Below are positions 7,832 through 15,533 of a stretch of 64,000 nucleotides of DNA, one piece after another. The DNA is taken from the NCBI RefSeq assembly GCF_009664365.1, contig NZ_CP044310.1, positions 6,077,501 through 6,141,500 on the forward strand, read 5' to 3'. A program made the position numbers and the translations under genes. Under the pieces are notes generated by a model that was not told the DNA's origin, ran no database searches, and saw only the letters and a program-made list of their open reading frames with translations. How positions within the stretch are numbered: position 1 is the first letter of the stretch; every line of letters starts with the position of its first letter. This stretch comes from Paenibacillus xylanilyticus. Its GTDB lineage: Bacteria > Bacillota > Bacilli > Paenibacillales > Paenibacillaceae.

Positions 7832-8905
7832 TTATTGTGCAATTTCACGGTTCCAACGATCAGTCCAAGCTTTCGCTTGTTGGTTCACGAATTCCATATC
7901 CAGCTTGTTCAGCTTCTCAACCACGTCAGCGCCATATGTCACGCCTTCTGCTTCTTCTGCAGTCAATTCAACTTTGGTGTTTACCGGTGAATCCACTTTG
8001 GCTTTGGCAGACTTCGCTTGTACATCCTGACTTAGCTGCCAGTTAATGAACTCTTCAGCGAGCTCTTTGTTTTTGCTGCCTTTCACCACGTTGATTGTAT
8101 TCATAACTGCATATGCGCCTTCGCTAGGTGCAACAAACTTCGCATTAGGCACAGCTGCTTTCAGATCCTTGAAATACATTTCCATGATCGGTCCGCCTGC
8201 AATCTCTTCTTGCGAGAACATGTTCACGAACTCGGACGTTTGGCTGTAGAATTTAACCACATTGCCGCTCAATTCTTTCAGTTTCGTAAATGCCGCATCT
8301 TCATTAAATGTATCGTTTCCGGCTACGCGAGAAGCTGCATCCACGACCATTGGGCCTGCTGTTGCCGTAATATTCGGGATCGTCAGGTTATTCTCAAATG
8401 CCGGATCCCACAGATCGCTCCATGAAGTCACTTCTTTGGAGACGAGGTCAGGATTGTAGGCAATCCCGAGCTGGCCAACGGTGTATGCTGGGCCATAATC
8501 TTCGCCAAGTGGTGCTTTGGCAATATCGTAAATATCATTAACATTCGGAATTTTGGAACGATCGATTTTCTCAAACAGACCTTCATCAATACCTTGTTGT
8601 GCATAGTAGTCGGAGAGGTAAATGACATCCACATTCGATGTACCTTGACGGATTTTGTTCAGACGCTCAGCGTTGTTACCGACTTCAAGCACGATGTCCA
8701 CATTATGTTCTTTTTCGAATGGACCAAATACTTCTTCATTGAAGAAATCTTCAGAGAAGCCCCAAGTGGAGATCACCAGTTTGTTCGCTGCTGTTCCCTC
8801 ACTGCCAGATCCACCTGCCGCATCATCCGTGCTGCTGCCGCAACCTGCAAGTAATACCGATGTCATTGCCACTGCTGCCAGACCGCTAACCCACTTTTTC
8901 ATCAT
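7832..8905 (-). CDS. ABC importer substrate-binding lipoprotein, PotD-like
   Basis: About 357 residues. The N-terminus MMKKWVSGLAAVAMTSVLLAGCGSS (signal peptide with lipobox LLAGC) is anchored to the outer face of the membrane. The mature part starts NKLVISTWGFSEDFF and has the two-lobed PotD/PotF-type pattern (DVIYLSDYYAQQ, VGQLGIAYNPDLVS, WSDLWDP). It is the first gene of the six-gene unit leading through nucleoside hydrolase, permeases and ATPase to adenine deaminase. The ATG at 8905 follows AGGAGG; the upstream in-frame extension overlaps a terminator and is not coding. PotD-like receptors bind polyamines, thiamine, opines and others, so the ligand assignment (nucleoside or base derivative) rests on context only. 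Confidence 0.9.
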   Translation of the reverse strand: MMKKWVSGLAAVAMTSVLLAGCGSSTDDAAGGSGSEGTAANKLVISTWGFSEDFFNEEVFGPFEKEHNVDIVLEVGNNAERLNKIRQGTSNVDVIYLSDYYAQQGIDEGLFEKIDRSKIPNVNDIYDIAKAPLGEDYGPAYTVGQLGIAYNPDLVSKEVTSWSDLWDPAFENNLTIPNITATAGPMVVDAASRVAGNDTFNEDAAFTKLKELSGNVVKFYSQTSEFVNMFSQEEIAGGPIMEMYFKDLKAAVPNAKFVAPSEGAYAVMNTINVVKGSKNKELAEEFINWQLSQDVQAKSAKAKVDSPVNTKVELTAEEAEGVTYGADVVEKLNKLDMEFVNQQAKAWTDRWNREIAQ

Positions 8906-8941
8906 GATCTTGAATTCCTCCTGAAATGTGTGATGTGTTAT

Positions 8942-8988
8942 AAAAAAACAAAAAGAAAAGCATTCTTGTAAGAACAAGAACACTTTTC
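8942..8988 (-). terminator. Leader terminator (attenuator) of the ABC/purine unit
   Basis: On the minus strand GAAAAG-T-GTTCTTGT pairs with ACAAGAA-T-GCTTTTC and is followed by a 13-base T-rich tract. It ends only about 36 bases before the start codon at 8905, which leaves no room for a promoter after it. It therefore sits inside the leader and must be read through. I did not recognise a known riboswitch in the 150 bases upstream. Confidence 0.75.
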
Positions 8989-9138
8989 TTCGTAAACAAA
9001 GGAAAGCGACACCCGCTGCCGGTACATCATTGGTTTCTGCTTCAGAATCAATCCGAAGACAAGACGCCATCATATGAAATTGTTGGGACGATATAATCGA
9101 AACGCGCGCATGACCCGAATCGAACCAGTCGATTCACG

Positions 9139-9483
9139 TTATGCCTGTTCCAGAATGATATTCGTGATGGCCCACTGTGTGGACGCATCGTAATCCCTTA
9201 ATACAGCTTCAATTGGCAAACCCATGTGCTGCTCGAGCTTCTCCCGGAATTTCTTCTTATATAAGACAGACATGCGGAAGTCCACTTCCAGCTTCAAGCC
9301 GGGGGCCTCCCCTTCCAGGGCGTCAGAGCGTGGCGAACGTCGGTGCTTGGCAAAGAAGGTCACAATATTCTGATCCACGGTCACTCTCAGGAGAGTGGTT
9401 CCGAAGCCGAATAGTTCCTTCGAAATTTCGTTGTAGTACTGGCACATCTTTTTCTTACTTTCATTACTGTCCAGCAGTTCCAT
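9139..9483 (-). CDS. DUF2294-like small protein (YbcI-like)
   Basis: A 114-residue soluble protein without signal or membrane segments. The pattern of strand-rich GTTLLRVTVDQNIVTFFAKH in the N-terminal half and a C-terminal helix-strand ending PIEAVLRDYDASTQWAITNIILE resembles the DUF2294 family (Bacillus YbcI), whose role is not well established. The match is from memory of the family pattern and is only moderate. The gene points toward the ABC/purine unit, and the terminator at 8942-8988 could also end this transcript. The 359 bases upstream (9484-9842) hold only the promoter region of the divergent zinc-ribbon gene. Confidence 0.6.
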   Translation of the reverse strand: MELLDSNESKKKMCQYYNEISKELFGFGTTLLRVTVDQNIVTFFAKHRRSPRSDALEGEAPGLKLEVDFRMSVLYKKKFREKLEQHMGLPIEAVLRDYDASTQWAITNIILEQA

Positions 9484-9763
9484 GAATTCACCTTCATCAT
9501 TTACTACCGTACATTCGACGTGTTAACACGTTTGATTATACATAAATATGAGGTAGGAGGCAACCCAAAAGATATACTTAACATGCAAATAACACATAAA
9601 AGCGAACGATGACCAAAAAAACACCGAAATTCATATGCCAATTCCACTGTAAACGAAAACCTTCTACCTGATCACTTCCTATAATATTGTTGCTTGGAAA
9701 ATCATTTTTGATACACCGTTTGTTTCATTTGGGAAATTACGGTTATTAATTACGTTGTAAACA

Positions 9764-9793
9764 TAGACAAACTTCGGCACCAAACGTTAAAAT
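9764..9793 (+). promoter_or_regulatory. Putative sigma-A promoter of the zinc-ribbon membrane gene
   Basis: TAGACA at 9764-9769 and TAAAAT at 9788-9793 are 18 bases apart. The rest of 9484-9763 is AT-rich and I see nothing else in it. Confidence 0.45.
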
Positions 9794-9794
9794 G

Positions 9795-9807
9795 AGACAA
9801 AATGTCT
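9795..9807. promoter_or_regulatory. Palindrome at the predicted transcription start
   Basis: AGACAAAATGTCT is a 13-base palindrome (5-base arms) directly after the -10 box, about 35 bases before the ATG at 9843. The position suits a repressor operator; the binding protein is unknown. Confidence 0.4.
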
Positions 9808-9842
9808 ATATTACTTAATATATGAAATTGGAGGCCCATCTT

Positions 9843-10751
9843 ATGAAATGCCCGGTATGTAATCATGAAAATGGAAATGCGCATTACTGCGAGAGGTGTG
9901 GTACAGATCTGACTCAGTCCCCATCTTCTTCTACCACTCCCCGTGACCACGAATCAGCTGCTGCAGCAGAATCCGAATATACACGTTGGTCCAGTACGCA
10001 AGCAGCACCTTCTCAATCCGTTCCATCCCGTACACCTTCTGCTCCAACACCTCATGACCAGACGTATGACAATTCCGGCCCGAATAACCACGCGTCTGCA
10101 GGTGACACCAATCAGTGGAACAATGTCATGCAAAATGAGAAGGTGCAGCAAGCCAAAGAAGTCAGCAAACAGTACATATCCTATTTTGTTAGCGTCCTAG
10201 CCCGTCCTTACCAAACGATGAAAACCGTCGGTGATCAACATGCGCTGAATGGATTAATTACGATGGCTCTCATTGCAATCCTGTCCTCTACTTACTTTTT
10301 ACTTACCTTCAGCCGGTTAGATATGGGTGGTTTATTCGTAGCTGGATTCATCCGCCCGCTGCTGTTTACCGCGATCATCCTGCTTGTGGCTGTAGTACTG
10401 ATCTACGCTGTACTGAAAATCGAGAAAATCACGTTTCGTCCGAAAACGCTGGTAGCACAGTATGGTGCCCTACTTGTTCCGTCTGTTGCAGCACTTGTGC
10501 TCGCGAACTTGTTTATCTTTATTTCATATCCGATCGCGATCTTCCTGCTGGTTGTTTCGTATGTCATTGTTTTTGCAGGCATGAATGCGGTGCTGTTCCA
10601 ACATCCGCTCAATCGTACGAAGTCAGCCATCGACAGCATGTATACTGTCCTTATTGCCAACGTTGTTTTGCTTTACATTTTGTACCGTTTGCTCGCAGGA
10701 TCCATTCTTGGAATTCTGGGCATGATGCTGTCACCATTCGGTCGTCTATAG
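9843..10751 (+). CDS. Zinc-ribbon multi-pass membrane protein
   Basis: About 302 residues. The N-terminus MKCPVCNHENGN...HYCERCG places two CxxC pairs (Cys 3, 6, 16, 19), a rubredoxin-like zinc ribbon. A Ser/Thr/Pro/Gln-rich linker of about 80 residues follows, then about five transmembrane helices from residue 130 to the end (Yip1-like layout). The ATG at 9843 has TTGGAGG eight bases upstream; an earlier in-frame ATG at 9822 has no such site. Function unknown. Proteins of this layout are common in Firmicutes and sometimes sense or organise the envelope. A terminator follows directly, so the gene is probably monocistronic. Confidence 0.8.
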   Translation: MKCPVCNHENGNAHYCERCGTDLTQSPSSSTTPRDHESAAAAESEYTRWSSTQAAPSQSVPSRTPSAPTPHDQTYDNSGPNNHASAGDTNQWNNVMQNEKVQQAKEVSKQYISYFVSVLARPYQTMKTVGDQHALNGLITMALIAILSSTYFLLTFSRLDMGGLFVAGFIRPLLFTAIILLVAVVLIYAVLKIEKITFRPKTLVAQYGALLVPSVAALVLANLFIFISYPIAIFLLVVSYVIVFAGMNAVLFQHPLNRTKSAIDSMYTVLIANVVLLYILYRLLAGSILGILGMMLSPFGRL

Positions 10752-10784
10752 TCCGATTTTCATTTCAAAATTCCATCTACGAAG

Positions 10785-10819
10785 AGACTCCTCTGGTTCT
10801 AATCAGAAGAGTCTTTTTT
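10785..10819 (+). terminator. Intrinsic terminator of the zinc-ribbon gene
   Basis: AGACTC-C-TCTG pairs with CAGA-A-GAGTCT (one mismatch) and is followed by TTTTTT. Confidence 0.8.
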
Positions 10820-10836
10820 CGTTTCCCGATCCAGGA

Positions 10837-10865
10837 TTGCACTGGCATCTTCGATACACTATAAT
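10837..10865 (+). promoter_or_regulatory. Sigma-A promoter of the DUF3105 gene
   Basis: TTGCAC at 10837-10842 and a perfect TATAAT at 10860-10865 are separated by 17 bases. The start point is near 10872, giving a leader of about 140 bases. Confidence 0.75.
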
Positions 10866-10873
10866 GTGTAGTG
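10857..10873. promoter_or_regulatory. Operator copy 1 overlapping the -10 box
   Basis: CACTATAATGTGTAGTG has arms CACTA and TAGTG and matches the downstream copy at 13 of 17 positions. It covers the -10 box and the start point. Confidence 0.5.
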
Positions 10874-10946
10874 CAAACCTTATGTTTGAATTTACGTACC
10901 GGGAACTTCACAGTTTCCTTGAAGAAGGGTTCTCGGCGCAGTTAAA

Positions 10947-10963
10947 CACTACATGATGTAGTG
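10947..10963. promoter_or_regulatory. Operator copy 2, perfect 8-1-8 palindrome
   Basis: CACTACATGATGTAGTG is a perfect inverted repeat exactly 90 bases (start to start) from copy 1, in the leader. The TACA...TGTA core resembles CopY/BlaI/MecI-family sites, but the spacing is three rather than two bases. Confidence 0.55.
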
Positions 10964-11011
10964 ATATTAAAGGCAATTTCCATTTTAGAAAAGAAAGAAG
11001 AGGATCAATCG

Positions 11012-11755
11012 ATGAATCACGATATGAATCACATGCAAATGAACCACGAGGCAGGAACATCCTATCTGTGGCTCATTGTAGGGGCAGTCCTGCTGCTGCT
11101 CTCCATCGCAGCTTATATTCTAGCTTCGCGTACACAGGGCAAAGTACTAAGTCATATGAAGAAGGATGAACGAGCCACCATCAAAAAGAAAAGCCGCTCC
11201 ATCCGGCTGGCTGCACACGCATTGCTCGGTGTTTCCGTCATCATCCTTATTCTGTTCTTCACACAAGGTGCATTCGACAAATATGACGTGGCTGATCTTA
11301 ACGCTAATGCCAACATTGAAGTAACAGATGATCCTTACTATGGTGCAGAACATACGGAAGACCCTATTGATTACGACATGACCATTCCCACTTCAGGGCC
11401 TCATAACCCACATGACATCAAGTTTGGCTTCTACACCGATTTTCCGGGATATCCTTATCTTGTTCACAATCTGGAGCATGGCGATATCATCATCTATTAT
11501 CGTGAGAACGCCAGCGAAGACCTGAAGGAGCATCTGAAATATCTGACCAAGTTCCGTGAGGCGGGCGCCGGCATACTGGCTGTACCAAACAAGGATATTC
11601 CAGAAGGCAGTGAAGTCGTCGTAACGGCCTGGACCAAAACGATGAAGCTGGACACCTTCGACGATGCCAAAGTCGGTACATTTATTAACCGGTACATTAA
11701 CCAGGGACCAGAGAAAATTCCTCCTTCCGTTCGCCAAGGTGGCGGAACGATGTAA
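11012..11755 (+). CDS. Met/His-rich DUF3105 membrane protein
   Basis: About 247 residues. The N-terminus MNHDMNHMQMNHE is rich in Met and His and could bind copper or another soft metal. Two hydrophobic helices follow (about 21-41 and 71-91). The extracytoplasmic C-terminal domain has the DUF3105 core: TIPTSGPHNPHDIKFGFY and YLVHNLEHGDIIIYY, with conserved His residues in SGPH and LEHG. DUF3105 has no firmly known function. The promoter lies between two matched operator-like palindromes. The ATG was chosen because the upstream 17 codons lack a ribosome binding site, while GAAGAGG precedes this start. A metal-related role is inference from the N-terminus and operators. Confidence 0.8.
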   Translation: MNHDMNHMQMNHEAGTSYLWLIVGAVLLLLSIAAYILASRTQGKVLSHMKKDERATIKKKSRSIRLAAHALLGVSVIILILFFTQGAFDKYDVADLNANANIEVTDDPYYGAEHTEDPIDYDMTIPTSGPHNPHDIKFGFYTDFPGYPYLVHNLEHGDIIIYYRENASEDLKEHLKYLTKFREAGAGILAVPNKDIPEGSEVVVTAWTKTMKLDTFDDAKVGTFINRYINQGPEKIPPSVRQGGGTM

Positions 11756-11838
11756 TTGTTGATGCTCCATTACCCGTCGAATCCTGGATTCACGTAGAAC
11801 GCTTTGACACACAGCTATGTTTGTGTGACTGAAAATAA

Positions 11839-11897
11839 CAAAAAGCCGCACCGGCAGCACCCGGGAGAAATCCCGGGCGCTCTGCCTGCGGCTTTTT
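11839..11897. terminator. Bidirectional terminator
   Basis: A long GC-rich stem (AAAAAGCCGC...GGCAG..CCCGGGA against TCCCGGG..CTGCC.GCGGCTTTTT) serves the DUF3105 gene and the convergent nucleoside hydrolase gene. Confidence 0.9.
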
Positions 11898-11937
11898 GTG
11901 ATCTTACGAATATAAGACAACGCTTTGGTTGTCTGGA

Positions 11938-12891
11938 TTAGTAGCGCTGCGGAGCAGCCTTTTTACCCAGATCGGTCATATAAGTAAAGAATGCATCCGG
12001 ATCGGTATCGTACACCAGCTGCACAGGACGTCCGTCCGCTTGCTCTACCGTACGGCCCTGGCTAGGACCATCTGGAATTACGATGCAATTCACAGTTTTC
12101 TTTTTCACGATATCTTCGCGACCCACGGAAGCTGTTGTCAGCACGTCCCACAGATAATATGTGGAGTTGGTTTCACTGTACACCAGTGGAGGGCATCCTG
12201 CGTAACAGTTTCCAAGGAAGTCCACGCCTTCGTAGCGGCGCTCTGCTGCCCAGCGATTACGCACAGCAGGTGTAAGAGGGACTTTGTTTGTGCTCTCCAG
12301 TGCAACCAGGTCGATCTGGATGCCGCTTTCCCATACACGGTAAGCCGCTTCCGGATCCCAGAATACGTTCCATTCGGCTGTGCCATCATGCTCAGGCTCT
12401 TCCACGTTTCCTTTTTCGAACGTACCGCCCATCCACACCAGCTTGTCGATTTTCTCTTCAATATCTGGTGCTTCGTCAAGTGCACGTGCGAGGTCCGTGA
12501 GTGGGCCCGTGAACAAAAGAAGTGTTTTGCCTTCTGTGTTACGAACCTTCTCAATCAGGTGCTGGTGAGCCGGAACAGCTGACAAAGGCGCTTCCATTTT
12601 GCCAGATTCATTAAGTATAGGCAGTGCATCTACATAGAAGGAGTGCAATCTCCACGCTGCAGGAAATGGATTTTTACCTCTGGAGTTGGATTTCGATACT
12701 TCGACGGAATACGTTCCGAAGCGATCAATAATTTTACGGCTGGCATCCGTCGCTGGCTCCAAATATCCGTCTGCCGGAATAACTGATACACCTGTAACTT
12801 TTACATTATCCATCTGCAGAAGCATGAACAGCGATACGAGGTCATCCACGCCGCCGTCATGGTTAAAATAAACATTAAGTTGGTTCGTCAT
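11938..12891 (-). CDS. Divergent nucleoside hydrolase-like protein
   Basis: A 317-residue member of the inosine/uridine nucleoside hydrolase fold. The N-terminal site reads NHDGGVDD (residues 10-17) instead of DxDxxxDD, so the first Asp is Asn while the other three acidic residues remain. Near the C-terminus, where the family has HDP, this protein has YLWDVLTT: the catalytic His is replaced by Trp and only the Asp is kept. TGPLTDLARAL and WMGGTFEKGN match family blocks. The substitutions suggest a changed substrate range (purine-specific enzymes also use aromatic residues) or loss of standard activity. It stands alone, 3 kb from the first hydrolase, between a bidirectional terminator and its own leader. 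Confidence 0.85.
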   Translation of the reverse strand: MTNQLNVYFNHDGGVDDLVSLFMLLQMDNVKVTGVSVIPADGYLEPATDASRKIIDRFGTYSVEVSKSNSRGKNPFPAAWRLHSFYVDALPILNESGKMEAPLSAVPAHQHLIEKVRNTEGKTLLLFTGPLTDLARALDEAPDIEEKIDKLVWMGGTFEKGNVEEPEHDGTAEWNVFWDPEAAYRVWESGIQIDLVALESTNKVPLTPAVRNRWAAERRYEGVDFLGNCYAGCPPLVYSETNSTYYLWDVLTTASVGREDIVKKKTVNCIVIPDGPSQGRTVEQADGRPVQLVYDTDPDAFFTYMTDLGKKAAPQRY

Positions 12892-13018
12892 TACTTACTT
12901 TCATCCTTCCCCTGGTTGTCCCATTGATGTACTTTCATCCGTCAGCCCCTGGACCAACGTTCCCTCTATTATGTCCCAAAACCCTGTTATACGTAAACCA
13001 TCGCCTCAGAGTTGCCAT

Positions 13019-13053
13019 AAAAAAACGGGCAGTGCTGTTGTTCACACTGCCCG
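13019..13053 (-). terminator. Intrinsic terminator of the MMPL gene
   Basis: CGGGCAGTG and CACTGCCCG form a 9-bp perfect stem followed on the minus strand by seven T. The rest of 12892-13123 holds no gene. Confidence 0.9.
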
Positions 13054-13123
13054 CATCTTCCAGATCCATGCACTGCTCATCAAGCAGTAACATGAACCGA
13101 GCTGCCTGAATTCCGACTTCAAA

Positions 13124-15358
13124 TTACATAGAGGAGGACGTTTGCTTCTCTCTTGCTTCCTCGGCAACAGGCTTGTATTTACCTGGCCAGAATGCCCATT
13201 TGCCCAACAAGGCTGTAATGGCAGGCACCATGAATGGACGGACAAGGAATGTATCGAGCAGCACGCCCGCTGCCGTAATAATTCCGAACTGCACCAGTAC
13301 CTGAATAGGCAGTGTTGCCAGTACGGCAAACGTTCCTGCGAGAATCAGACCTGCGGAAGTAATAACAGAACCTGTCTCGCCTACCCCTTCCTTGATCGCT
13401 TGGCGTAAAGGCATCGTTTTGCGTTTCTGCCAGATACTTGAGATCATGAAGATGTTATAGTCCTCACCGAGCGCGACCAGGAATACGAATGAATACAGCG
13501 GAATCGCACCCTGAATGGCATCTGCACCCAAGCCATAATGGATGATAAGCCATCCGAGACCAAGGGCCGAGAAATAGGAGAGAACCACTGTGGCGATCAG
13601 ATATGCAGTCGCTACCACAGAGCGCTGGTATAACAAAAGCAGCAATGTAATCATGCCGATGACCACAGGGATAATGATGCTCGCATCCCGCTCTCCGGTT
13701 ACTTCGATGTCATACTGCTCTGCAGTTTGGCCATCAATCCAGACATGACTGTCCACACTGGTAATTCCTGCGTCAGTTAATGCCTGCTCAGCCGTCGCCC
13801 GCAAGTCCGGAATATGCTGCATGGCCTCCATGGAGTACGGATTCAGGTTAAACTCGACATCATAGGCGGTAATGTTGGCATTCTCAGCACCCTGCTGAGC
13901 TTCACCCACCTTGCTTACATAATCCAAAGCTTCAAGACGCTGCTTCAGATCGGTTTCCTTGCCCTCTGAATCTATAATGACCTTGGCTGGGGCCAATTCG
14001 CCTTGCGAAAACTGTTCCCCAATGACCGTAAATCCTTCACGTGAAGGTACGTCTTCCGGGAAGGAAGACAGCAGGTCATACGTAAATTTGATTTGGCTGG
14101 AGAAGGCAGCCAGACCACCGAGCAGTACCAGCGTAATGGCCAGTACAGTCCATGGTTTGGTGATGACTGTGCGACCAATCCAGCTTTCCTTGATTTTGCG
14201 CGGAGCCGGAGCCGGTTTGCCTTTTTTCTTGGCACGCTCCACTTCCATTTCGTGCGTACGTGGTACGAACGGGTAGAATGATCCCCGCCCGAAGATGGCA
14301 AGCAGTGCCGGAACCAGCGTCAAGCTGGCAATAAACATGATGAAAATGGACAAACTGAATGGAACAGCAAAACGGTGATATGCACCGTACTCAGCCAGCA
14401 GCAGCACGAGCAGGGCTGCAACAACTGTGAATCCACTCATGGCGATCGCACCGGATGATCCGGTGATGGCCTGGAACAACGCCTTCTTTTTATCCGGTTC
14501 ATGATAGAGAATCTGGCGGAATCTGGAGATCATGAACAGGCAGTAGTCCGTACCTGCTCCGAACAATAATACGGTCATGATGGAGATCGACTGGGCATCC
14601 ACTGTAATCCAGCCCTGATCGGCCATAAATCCAAGTATTGGACTCGTGACCATGTAGGCGAAACCAACCGCAATAATGGGGATGATCGCCAGTACCGGTG
14701 AGCGGTAGATCAGCAGCAGAAGCACCAGGACGAGAATCACCGTTGCAATCAACAGGGATACGTCGGCCGATGAGAATAACCCGCTCGCATCAATGGATAT
14801 TCCTACAGGTCCGGTGACTCGTGCACTTAGTGCATTGGCATCGTCTATAGCGACATCAAACGGATTGGAACCAAAAATGTCCTCCGTTTTCTGCTCAACC
14901 GCCTCAATGCCTTCCTTCAATTGTTCAGAGTCTGCGCCTTCATTGAAGAAAAGCGGCATAACCAGCGTACTTCCGTCTTCCGACAGCTGGCCTTGAATGG
15001 CTTGTGGCGGCAGTTGGTAGAACGGCACAACTGCTTGCTGCTGCTCTACCGGATCCTGATCCAGCCGCTCGGTCAGCGCCTGAATCTGTTCGATCTGCTG
15101 GTCCGTCAGCCCGCCGGCCTGATGCCATACAATTAATGCAGGGAGGCCTTCCCCACCTGGAAACTCCTTTTGAGCAATGGCAGCTGCCTGTACGGACGGC
15201 TTGGAATCACTCAGGTCCTGTGCGTTATTCGTCTCGCGCTCGCCTACGGCTGGCCATACTACGCCGAGTACAACCGCAATAATAATCCATACGAACAGTG
15301 TAATCCATTTGGTCCGTTTACCCGCAACCCAGCGGCCGTAGCCCGATCCTTCTTGCAT
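13124..15358 (-). CDS. MMPL/RND-family membrane exporter
   Basis: About 744 residues with the RND two-repeat layout: one helix near residue 15, an extracytoplasmic domain, five helices (about 170-350), then the same pattern again (one helix near 375, second domain, five helices from about 545). The membrane motif GTDYCLFMISRFR in the first half and GEDYNIFMISSIW in the second are the paired Asp/Tyr segments of MMPL proteins that carry protons. The family exports lipids, siderophores or drugs. The start at 15358 (MQEGSGYGRW) is preceded by AGGAG. A TetR-family gene lies divergently 175 bases away, the common arrangement for locally controlled exporters of this kind (YdgH/YdfJ-like). Confidence 0.9.
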   Translation of the reverse strand: MQEGSGYGRWVAGKRTKWITLFVWIIIAVVLGVVWPAVGERETNNAQDLSDSKPSVQAAAIAQKEFPGGEGLPALIVWHQAGGLTDQQIEQIQALTERLDQDPVEQQQAVVPFYQLPPQAIQGQLSEDGSTLVMPLFFNEGADSEQLKEGIEAVEQKTEDIFGSNPFDVAIDDANALSARVTGPVGISIDASGLFSSADVSLLIATVILVLVLLLLIYRSPVLAIIPIIAVGFAYMVTSPILGFMADQGWITVDAQSISIMTVLLFGAGTDYCLFMISRFRQILYHEPDKKKALFQAITGSSGAIAMSGFTVVAALLVLLLAEYGAYHRFAVPFSLSIFIMFIASLTLVPALLAIFGRGSFYPFVPRTHEMEVERAKKKGKPAPAPRKIKESWIGRTVITKPWTVLAITLVLLGGLAAFSSQIKFTYDLLSSFPEDVPSREGFTVIGEQFSQGELAPAKVIIDSEGKETDLKQRLEALDYVSKVGEAQQGAENANITAYDVEFNLNPYSMEAMQHIPDLRATAEQALTDAGITSVDSHVWIDGQTAEQYDIEVTGERDASIIIPVVIGMITLLLLLYQRSVVATAYLIATVVLSYFSALGLGWLIIHYGLGADAIQGAIPLYSFVFLVALGEDYNIFMISSIWQKRKTMPLRQAIKEGVGETGSVITSAGLILAGTFAVLATLPIQVLVQFGIITAAGVLLDTFLVRPFMVPAITALLGKWAFWPGKYKPVAEEAREKQTSSSM

Positions 15359-15446
15359 CGTTTCTTCATCTCCTGTTCTGTTTCTATGAAACCGTTTTGT
15401 ATATGAATTGTAGAAATGAACCACGGGTCATAGTATAATCGAGTTA

Positions 15447-15476
15447 ATTATATATACCGTAAGGTTAATTTTGCAA
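15447..15476 (-). promoter_or_regulatory. MMPL promoter in the divergent tetR/MMPL interval
   Basis: On the minus strand TTGCAA (15471-15476) and TATAAT (15447-15452) are 18 bases apart. The AT-rich interval 15359-15533 should also hold the TetR-type operator, but I see no convincing palindrome. Confidence 0.55.
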
Positions 15477-15533
15477 TACTAATTTTTTGAACACTTTATG
15501 CCAAGATAATTTTTATGTAAAGAGGTATGCCGC

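Noticed and set aside
8906..9138. A purine riboswitch in the leader of the ABC/purine unit
   Set aside because: The conserved core of the purine aptamer (GTTTCTACC-type and TATA joining segments) was not found by eye; only the terminator is supported, so I did not name a riboswitch class.
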